DNA from: Siderastrea radians
Lineage: Eukaryota; Cnidaria; Anthozoa; Scleractinia; Rhizangiidae
NCBI GenBank assembly: GCA_964017195.1
Contig: OZ024895.1
Span: 45,533,673-45,597,672 of the forward strand
Direction: 5' to 3'
Length of the DNA stretch: 64,000 bases
Position numbers and translations under genes: made by a program
Notes under the pieces: model-generated
The model's input: the letters and a program-made list of their open reading frames with translations, nothing else
What the model was told of the DNA's origin: nothing
Database searches by the model: none
Shown here: positions 55,892 to 64,000 of the stretch, in pieces
Layout of the letters: each line of letters begins with the position of its first letter
How positions within the stretch are numbered: position 1 is the first letter of the stretch

Positions 55892-56375
55892 GGGCCTCTT
55901 CATATGAGCCCGGTTGACCGGGCTGGCCCGGTTTCCGAGATCTCGCCTCACTCCTATTTCCTTTGTAAAAATTGCGATGTGTTCATATGAGAAGGCGGGC
56001 CAGCCCGGTTACCGAGATCTCGGTTTCTACAACCGAGATCTCGCAACCGGGATGAAAATTTTCCCATATGAACACTCCAGCCCGGTTACCGGGATGAAAA
56101 TGTTTTTGACAAATTAGCTTCGCTTTCGAAACTGGGCGGCCAAAATAGCATAATTTTGCCGTGTGTGCATTTCCACTTCAAAAGTATTCGAATTAGCTTT
56201 ATTAGTAAAGTTACAAGAGTCGGTCGCGAACAATACTTGTTAATGTTGCGCCATTTTGGTTTTGTTTCTTGAATTTCATCCCGGTAACCGGGCTGAAATT
56301 TCCCATATGAACAGACGACAAAATTCATCCCGGTAACCGAGCCAGCCCGGTTACCGGGATCATATGAAGAGGCCC
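55892..56375. mobile_element. PIF/Harbinger-like MITE with TTA target duplication
   Basis: The ends GGGCCTCTTCATATGAGCCC and (inverted) GGGCCTCTTCATATGATCCC are flanked on both sides by TTA. Inside, CCGGTTACCGGGAT and relatives occur about eight times in both orientations. No transposase is present. Confidence 0.8.
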
Positions 56376-56851
56376 TTAGTCTGGTCAAAATTTATACCAT
56401 CAAGATTGAAAACGAGCAAACACCAAACACGCTTTAAATTATGGCATAAGTTTTGCGGATGCGAAGTAAGCCCATTTAAAGTTAGGCGCTTTGAGGAACG
56501 CAAAAAAACTTGTTTTTCGGAAGCTTTTCGGATAAAATAGCCTTAAACCGACAACTGCTTCGCTTACTATTGAAAAGTTCTAGGACAAGAAAATCGACAA
56601 TTGCACAAACCGATCCGACAGTTAAAATTGAAAGCAATTATTCGCCGTAAGTGATGCTTGTGCAGTTGCCTTGCGACTGTGCTTTGGCCTACTGTTATGA
56701 ATAAACAAACACAAAATAATAAACAGAGAAATCATTTTTGAAAAAGTTTATTCGAAAACCCGTAAGTTTATACTTAAATGCAATTCGCATTACACTTCCA
56801 GCATGGCAAAATATTCTAAGACTACATCTGTCACAAATCTGAGCTCGTTTT
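56376..56851. other. Non-coding interval
   Basis: No gene, RNA or clear repeat was recognised. Confidence 0.4.
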
Positions 56852-57208
56852 CTAATAATTTTTTGAAGTCAAAAGTAAATGACACATTTCTAATGACATA
56901 AATTCAATTTCAAAATGTAATTTCTTTGACCGTAATAAATACTCAAAATCATGCACCTTAAACCCTTTAAAAACTTCACTTACTCGGTTGTGTTTCAGAA
57001 CAAGGCAAGCTCTCCGCCGTGAAGAAAACAAAGCGATGAGGTCCTTTGAAGGCAGCTTTCGTAACTTGAAGTTTTCGCCTACTACCAGTATTCTTTTGGA
57101 CTTTTTCTTTCCATTTATAGGTATTAAATGTTTTTTTCTCAAGTTTAAAACTACAGTACCGTCGAACAATCGTTTTGCTAAATAAACTTCAAAAGCGACG
57201 ATGGTCAT
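56852..57208 (-). CDS. Small open frame, hypothetical
   Basis: 118 residues from ATG (57206-57208), basic, with PINGKKKSKR and SSRRRACLVLK. It does not resemble a family I know. AATAAA occurs on the same strand about 100 bases downstream (56746-56751), and a GC-rich stretch lies upstream, so it could be a real short gene or a 3' exon. It may equally be chance. Confidence 0.2.
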   Translation of the reverse strand: MTIVAFEVYLAKRLFDGTVVLNLRKKHLIPINGKKKSKRILVVGENFKLRKLPSKDLIALFSSRRRACLVLKHNRVSEVFKGFKVHDFEYLLRSKKLHFEIEFMSLEMCHLLLTSKNY

Positions 57209-57331
57209 GCGATTTCACGCCGGTTGCCCAAAAGCACCGCGCGATTTCCCGCCAAGAAAAGATGGCATTCCCCACTCCCGGTCGGGTTGCCTTGGGACTT
57301 CCCTCCCCCTCCCCCAGAGTCTGTACGGACG

Positions 57332-57352
57332 GTCGGACGGACGGACGGACGC
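57332..57352 (+). repeat. Short CGGA repeat
   Basis: GGACGGTCGGACGGACGGAC run, next to the foldback element. Confidence 0.8.
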
Positions 57353-57370
57353 TGACGTCACAAGCAAAAT

Positions 57371-59165
57371 TTTTCGCATCGATAGGCCCCGCATCAGGAG
57401 GGAGTGATGAACTTGGGCCTGGGCACAAGCGCCGGTATTGGCGAATGAAAATCCGAGGTGTCGGGCCATCGTGACGTCCGGGAAATTCAAAGGAAAGTTA
57501 ACAAATGGCTTCCTTGCAAATGTTTACCGTCCAGTTTCTCAAAAAGAACAGATCAAAACGATGCAAGAACAAAAGGTATGCTGCATGCTATAACATAAAA
57601 AGTATTCTTAGTGCCAATTTGGTCCTCAAAACAAAATAACAAATTGGCGATAAGACTCAAAAAATTTCACGAACGCTTTGGTCGATCGATTGAAATCGTG
57701 ATCAAGATCACCTTTCAGAAGCTGTATCTCACAAACCCTAAGATGTGTCGCTTGGAGACAAAAACATAACTTTTATATGTATAAACTCTTTCCAATTTTA
57801 GGAAAACAAAATTGCGTAGCAATTTCATTAAAATGATCAGTGGCTTTAAACATCATTAAAATGTGGAGAAGAATACTCCAATACAAAGAAACGTTTACTG
57901 TGAATTCATCTGCTTGGTTCGAAGTTAATAACAGACCACAGTAATTCCTTCCTTTGCTAAACTATCTTGTAAAAAACGACAAAGATGACAACATTTGCTG
58001 GAGGCGAGGCAAAACAGCTGACACGCCGGCTTTCCGGCCAAATTTCTGCTGATCTCTTATCGAATAATTATAAGAAACCACAGTTTATCTAAAACGCCAA
58101 CTTTCTCAGGTTACTGATGTTAAGGGTTAACAAGGCTCTCTCTTTACTAGAATGGTCCTCAGTTTGACTGTTTTAAAAGTAATTAATCTTTGAAAATCAA
58201 ATGACAGGACCAATTCAATTTATTTGCGAAACGGTCATCGTCAGTTGTAGCTAGTTGTGGATCAAGTAGACGGTCAAACTCTTTCTAAAACACTATGCAA
58301 CCTGGACGGCAACTGAATCTAGACGAAACTGGAGGTATTGAGAATAAATCACTGAATCACTGATCCAAATGGTACTCAAATATATCTATTAGTTTTCATA
58401 AAAAAGTACAGAACTAGATCAGCGAAGACTTGTTTCCTCAGGCGCCCGCATAATTTGCGAGCTGATTCAGATTTTTATGTTGTTCTACAAAAGTGTAGTT
58501 TACACGGGTTAAATGAGGTGGCAAAAATTTACTAAGTTCGATTACTCTTTCCCTAGCAATTAAATATCACTATTCTTTCCTTATACAGAAGATGGAAGCA
58601 AATACTGTAAGAAAAGTTAACTTTTAAGTGCTAAACATACCCTTCTAGGTTCGCCTTCTATTATACTCAGCTAAACAATTGGACTGATCATTTTTTTGGC
58701 AAATACTATACCACTTTTTTCAACTTGGGTACTTTTGTTAAACTATAGGCTAGTCCGTAGCCAAGTTTCAAGTTTCCCTGTGGTATATAACTGAAATAAA
58801 CACACTTTTTGGGACGCGGACAATAACAATTTTCCCGCATAATTCTTCGATCGCAGAGAGTAAACATGACTCTTAAAACATTATTTAAGTGTGATTTTAA
58901 CGTTAAGACAAAGAGCCACTTACCTATATCGAAAAAAGGGATGACTAGAATTCCATTACCCAAGAAAACAAGCTTAGCTGAAAGCTTAATAGCACAAAAA
59001 ATACGTTTGTAGCCCGAACTCTAACATAGTTGCCAGCGCCATTTTTGAAGACTCGGCAAACTCGCGCGCTTTTCACGTCGTGACGTCACGATGGCCAGAC
59101 ACCTCGAACCAGCCGAGCGGCGAGTTCATCACTCCCTCCTGCCCCGCATCGATACATTACCAAAT
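57371..59165. mobile_element. Large foldback element with about 110-bp inverted ends
   Basis: GCATCGATAGGCCCCGCATC, GGAGGGAGTGATGAACT and GAGGTGTCGGGCCATCGTGA at 57377-57478 are repeated inverted at 59080-59155. The outer right flank continues as the palindromic AGCAATGGAGCTCCGCTGGC to AGGCTCCGCT unit up to 59215. The 1.6 kb between the arms has no coding frame. Confidence 0.6.
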
Positions 59166-59215
59166 TTCCTTAGCAATGGAGCTCCGCTGGCGGGCTTTGC
59201 CCGCAGGCTCCGCTA

Positions 59216-59669
59216 AAATATAAATAGTAAACTGGTCCTAAGGCAGTAGAAGATATTTGGAAACTATAGTACGACTAAACCCTCTTTCTGTTCAGGGATA
59301 CTCGAACAAAAGCAACAAACGAGCGAGCGCAAAAATCACCTGCCACGCGCGTGGAAAAATAACGCGCGTGTTATGGGCCTCTAGTGTATTGCCCTGCTCA
59401 TATTCTGTATATATCCTATGTTTTTTATCCACTTTTGACTATTTTATTTGTTTCCGACTTTCTTTATTAATCCGGAAGCCAGGAGCCTCCTGCGGAAGCC
59501 AAGACACCAAAATTAGGGTTTCGTACAATGATCGGGTCAGAAAAAGTTTGATAGCGGATTTTGATAGAATAAGACCTGCTGATCAATGTCAGGTAGTTTG
59601 TAGAGTTGAATTGTGGTATAGGTTACATGTTAAGGGAGTATTTTTATACGTCATCCCTTAAATTCATGG
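59216..59669. other. Non-coding interval
   Basis: An open frame at 59257-59661 shows no coding character. No feature is supported. Confidence 0.4.
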
Positions 59670-60255
59670 AAACGAGGCTCACCCATTTGACCACTGATAA
59701 AGCCTAAACTTTTAAAGTTTATTATTGACCGGAATCTTCAAATATAGTTACATCTTTACGATACGAATGCCAATCATGCGCAAAATATGCAGATTTAGGT
59801 CACATGACTGAACACGTGACAGCCGAGAGGCCAAAAATAGCCTTTTAGAGCTATGAATAGCATATTTAAACGTCTTCACTGTCATAAATCTATGAATTAT
59901 CCATTGATATTCTGCTATTTTCTATGAACGGGTCGTACATTCCACAGTTTCAGCCAAATTCTAGCTTATTCAGCCTGAAACAATGAAATAATTACCATTT
60001 TTGTCCCATTTACGGGTTGACATGAGAACGAGGCTCAGTCAGGTAACTACTGTTTACGGCTGTATTTTAAGTTGTTTATGGAAAAAAAACTTCTGATATC
60101 GTTACCTCTCAATGATATAAGACCCAGTCATGCTCAAACTATGCAAACTAACGTCACGTGACTGAGCACGTGACCTCTGAAAGGCCAAAAATTCTATTTT
60201 AGTGCTAAAAATAGCCTATTAAAACCGCCCTCATTGCCATTAACGTATAAATTAT
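59670..60255 (+). repeat. Two diverged tandem copies of a 357-bp unit
   Basis: AACGAGGCTC starts at 59671 and 60028. Each copy is followed in order by CATG(A/C)-containing blocks, a CACGTGAC motif, and GGCCAAAAATAGCC or a close relative. The second copy ends where the 60.3-kb pseudogene begins. Confidence 0.6.
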
Positions 60256-60261
60256 ACAAGT

Positions 60262-63200
60262 ATGTATCTTATCTTACAAAATTTCTTATTTACACCACAT
60301 TTTAGGTCACTGGGATACATTTTGAGGCTAAAATACACGAGCTTAGAACAATTTTTGGCAGAGGAGGTTCTTGCTAAGGTAGAAGAGTTTTTGACTGTAA
60401 TACCAACTAACATCAAGCCTGGTGCATTTGTTCAGATTGCCGCCAATAATAAGGATTTGAATGAGGAGGCTCTGGACGGCAAGAATACTACGCATGCCAC
60501 TACAATGGTGATCTATCAGAATAAAACGTTTGGTCCTGATCCACCCCCCAACCTGGTAGAACAGAGAGCCAAGCGGCGTTCATTACAAGCAACCGGCACC
60601 GTGTCCGACATTGAAGAGTGTCCTGTTCGAGGAAGACGTCCAGTTGTTACTGATCACGTTGGTGCTGTTAACATGGCGTGGTACAAGGATACGAACGATG
60701 AAATACGCACCGCTCGTAACCCTGACTTCATCTGGGCTCTTCTTCGACTTTGTCCCAAGAAATCTGGAGAAGCTGTCATTGCAGAAGTATTGGACAAGCA
60801 AGCGATTCCAAGCTGGGCAGGATTCAACGCTATTCTCTATCCCGAGATGCCCATGATCAGCAATATAGGCTACTGTCCAATGATCAATGGATCATCCAAT
60901 GACTATTGTACCATCTACACAGTACTGAAACATGCACAGAAGATAAGTGCCGCGATGGGTCAAGCCGACACTGTGATAACCTTTGACCTTGCAATATATA
61001 GCAAGGCAAAGGAAATTCAGTGGAGATTTCCTGACGAGTTCTCTGTCGTTGTGGTACGCATGGGCGGATTTCACATTGCTCTGAACTTTCTGTCCCTGCT
61101 AGGGAAGAAGTTTGGTGATTCTGGACTTGATGATCTCTTGATTGAGTCAGGTGTATGCGCTGCTGGTTCGACGTCCGCTTTAATGAAGGGGAAATCTTAA
61201 AACCGAGGAATTAGGGCACACAAGCTCTGTCTAGAAGTGTTCTTCCGTCTCATGTGGAATGCGTTTGTTGCCTGGTATAAGTCACAGGATAAGAAGATCC
61301 CAGAAGTACCCTTACTAAGTAAGATTGCCGATTGCGTTCGAACAGTGGAGAACGGGAAGGATTACGCGCGCGAGAGTGTGACAAAGATAGAAGCAGATCT
61401 GACGGAATTGATGTCTCTATTCGGGGTTTTTAAATCGGAGAATCGAGCAAGGTCCAAGCTCTTCGCATTTTTGGGATGAGTACGTTTCTATGGTCACTTC
61501 CCTATTACAGTTTCTAAAGGCAGAGAGAACTGGGAACTGGAGGTTGCATCTATGCAGCGTCGCAGCCATGTTACCTCATTTCTTTGCTATGAACAGGCAG
61601 AATTATGCTCGTTACTTACCTGTTTATCTCGCCGACATGCAGCAACTGGAATTAACACACCCGGATGTCTACAACGAGTTTGCTGCAGGGAATCATACCA
61701 TAAGTCATTCAGGACAGCCCTTTTTACAAGTTTGTACCGACATCGACCTGGAGCAGTCGATCAACGCCGACTCAAAGTCAAGCGGAGGAGTGATTCGCAT
61801 ATCACAGATCCCGTCGGCTCTTGAACGGTGGTTTTTTAACTATCCTCGAGCAAGCATCTATTACTTCAGCTCTGAAGGCCATGTACGGGCTCCAAGACGG
61901 CGAACATGCAAGCATCGCACAAGGAAACAGCTGCGAGGAGAGTCAAACGAGACGAGGAAGACGTAAAGAAGATGATGGGTTGTTTTTCTTCAGGCTTGAT
62001 GACAGATCCTTTTAAGGATTCAGATGAGCTTCTCAATATCGCTACCGGAGTAGTTCTGCCGGAAGATGTGGCCCAGAACCTCGTCCGCAGTACCGAGAAA
62101 AGCCGGCAGCAAATGAATGCCTTCGTCGAGAAGCGCATTAACAGCAACGCAGTGGGTTTCTGGGAACCGATTCCCAACATGAAGATCAAGACGTCCAGCA
62201 GCACAAATAAGAAGATCAGCGTCAAATCCAGCGACAAGCTAGTGACTGTTAACGCTGACAGGGACTTGTTTGGCAGGCTCCTAATCGTATCAAACACGCG
62301 TCAGACCCGTCTGAAAGAGGTGTTGAGCTCTGAACTGTCTCCAGTCCCTTATTCACTCGCAAACGCACACGGAAGTCTTAGAAAAGAGGCAACGAGCGTC
62401 CTATGCTCTCTTCTGGAGAAAGACGTTAACGTTCAGTGACTTACAGCATCACAAAATCCAACTGTTGTAATCATCGACGGCATGGCTGTCATACAGATGT
62501 CCAAGTCTGCCGAAGCAAGTACCTTTGGTGAGCTTTCCGAAAAGTACTACAACATCATCAGTGCCCCGCTCTTTTCCAACAACTGTGTACAAGTCCACGT
62601 GGTCTTCGACCAATACTGGGAGAACTCCATTGAAGGAGGCGAGCATCAACGACCGGGAGCATCCGTTGGTCTCGAGGTGCAGATAGGAGGTCCTGCCACT
62701 CCAGTACCCAGGCAATGGGGAAAGTGCATCGCCAATCCTAAGAATAAGGTATGGCTTAAATTACTTAATTTAACAAGTTTTACTCTTAACACTAACTTCC
62801 TGTTTCGTTACCGGCAGTTTGAAGTTGTAATCGACATTTTTTTGTGTTTGATCTGAGTTTGAACTTTCATTATAGATTCAGATGTTCAGATTTTTTGCTA
62901 CATATTTTTAACACTGGGTAAACCTGTGTGATTTCCTGTCGGCTGTGCTCTGCAGACTCGGTCAAGACCAGCTCCCCCCACAGAAGGAGCTTTTGAAAGG
63001 GGGTGGCTTCAGAGACGGCGAGAAAGCCGTGACTGTGACAAGAGGTCAGTGCAGGGAGGTCGAAGCACTCAGATCAAACCATGAAGGGGCTGACACCAGG
63101 ATGATCTTGCATGCCAACCACGCAGTACGGGCAGATAGACGACTCGTTATCCAGTCGCCAGATACTGATGTCCTCGTCCTAAGCGTTAGCCACTTCAGAA

Positions 63201-63952
63201 GTTTAGACTGCTCAGAATTGTGGTTTCGCACCGGTATGAAAGATCGACACCGTTTGATTCCAGTGCATGACATCGCCCATGCCTTGGGTGAAAAGATGTG
63301 TAGTTCTCTCCCTGGATTCCATGCAATCACAGGCTGTGATTCGACCAGCTCTTTGGCGGGTATCGGGAAGAAAAAGGCGTGGGATAGTTTCTGTCGTAGT
63401 ACTGACCACCAAGATAGTCTGTCTCTTCTCGGAGAGGAACAAGAGTTGAACATAACCACAGCTGGCAAGTGGGAAGCCTATGTCTGCAGCCTATATACAG
63501 CATCCAAGAAGACAAGCGCCGCAGATGAGCTGCGTTACCTCATGTTCTGCCAGAAAAAGCAGAAAAACGAAATGCTTCCACCGACGTCTGATTGTCTGCT
63601 TCAACATCTAAAGCGGTCAAACTACCACGCATTCGTGTGGAGACATGCTCTTGAAGAGTTGCAAGTTCTTGAATCACCAGAGGGTCGTGGAAAGGTGAGG
63701 GACGGAGAGCTTCTTGCACCATTCTTAATCACAAAAGCACCGGCACCTGGAAGCCTTCTCGAGCTGACGACGTGCAAGTGCAAGACGTCTGCCTGCTTGC
63801 GAAACTGCTCCTGCAGCAACACAGGACTTGCTTGCACAGAAGGATGCTACTGCATGGCAGACGATGAAGCATGCAAGAACCCGCACGGTCTGACTTGCAC
63901 CAGTGAATCAGAAGAAAGCGACGAGGAGCGCTTGAACTGTAAAAGAGTTTGA
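60262..63952 (+). pseudogene. Decayed gene of an unnamed family: central domain, FEN1/XPG-like nuclease, CXC zinc tail
   Basis: Consecutive frames continue one ancestral protein. Breaks: TAA at 61198-61200, frameshifts near 61472, 61835 and 61912, TGA at 62437-62439, and a 169-base interruption at 62749-62917. The central part has SLAEEVLAKVEEF-like sequence and FDLAIYSKAKEIQW, GGFHIALNFL and ESGVCAAGS (60980-61180). The nuclease-like part has IIDGMAV (Asp 62476), VVFDQYW (Asp 62608), HEGADTR (63080-63100), SPDTDVLVL (Asp 63161 and 63167), TGCDSTS (Asp 63338) and GIGKKKA (63359-63382). This is the order and spacing style of FEN1/XPG nucleases. The tail (63773-63890) has CKCKTSACLRNCSCS and CTEGCYC, like a tesmin/TSO1 CXC domain. 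The N-terminal zinc motifs seen in the 35-kb relative are missing, so it is 5'-truncated. It is probably a transposon gene; the function is inferred. Confidence 0.7.
62749..62917 (+). other. 169-bp frame-breaking interruption in the nuclease-like gene
   Basis: The coding frame reads naturally from AAG at 62746-62748 straight to GTA at 62918. The intervening 169 bases start GTATGG like an intron donor but end ACACTGG, not AG. They are either an intron whose acceptor has decayed or an insertion. Confidence 0.5.
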
Positions 63953-64000
63953 TGTTTAAGGCTTCCATCTTTAAAGGGACTATGTCACCCCAGGTGCATC

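Noticed and set aside
59257..59661. 134-residue frame upstream of the nuclease-like gene
   Set aside because: Crosses repeat sequence and has no recognisable domain or family similarity.
1..64000. CRISPR arrays, operons, ribosome binding sites, prokaryotic terminators
   Set aside because: None seen; gene structure is eukaryotic throughout, and the tandem repeats lack spacer organisation.

Overview
This window looks like nuclear DNA from an animal, most probably an anthozoan cnidarian such as a coral or sea anemone. Genes are split by GT-AG introns, intergenic and intronic DNA is AT-rich and full of small inverted-repeat elements, and the mobile elements (BEL/Pao, short palindromic elements, a multi-copy Cys-rich CXC protein family) are of kinds I associate with cnidarian genomes. 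The species assignment is inference. No prokaryotic features were seen.

Layout. Positions 1-3918 hold the 3' two-thirds of a BEL/Pao retrotransposon polyprotein. Positions 3919-9576 are non-coding and contain several inverted-repeat elements, including a Tc1/pogo-like element with repeated 16-bp end motifs (6432-7856) and one element nested in another (8036-8954). Positions 9577-28876 on the + strand hold 19 exons of a DSCAM-type cell-adhesion receptor. It has nine Ig domains, four FN3 domains, a tenth Ig, one FN3, a transmembrane helix and a long cytoplasmic tail. The signal-peptide exon lies upstream and was not found. Positions 31549-51478 on the - strand hold a complete 13-exon ANKMY1 gene (MORN repeats, ankyrin repeats, MYND zinc finger). 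Its introns are large and carry a hAT-like element, tRNA-like sequences and a broken transposon gene. Positions 54288-55232 on the - strand hold an intronless coiled-coil gene resembling CCDC160. Positions 55.9-59.2 kb are mostly inverted-repeat DNA. Positions 60.26-63.95 kb on the + strand hold a decayed gene of an unnamed multi-domain family.

The most interesting item is that last family. Two diverged, broken copies lie in the window. Read together they show two N-terminal Cys-rich zinc-binding motifs, a long uncharacterised central region, a segment whose acidic motifs follow the order of FEN1/XPG-type flap nucleases (IIDG, VFD, HEGAD, SPDTD, GCD, then GIGKKKA like a helix-hairpin-helix), and a C-terminal tesmin/TSO1-like CXC zinc cluster. 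The 35-36 kb copy sits between a long inverted-repeat pair (34386-34466 and 37023-37085), so the family is probably carried by a DNA transposon. A FEN1-like nuclease joined to a CXC DNA-binding tail is not a transposase type I can name.

All exon boundaries were placed by eye from splice signals and reading-phase agreement. The DSCAM set (5834 bases: 2 bases of a split codon plus 1944 codons) and the ANKMY1 set (3396 bases) are both phase-consistent from end to end, which is strong internal support. Family names rest on motif recognition, not on database searches.
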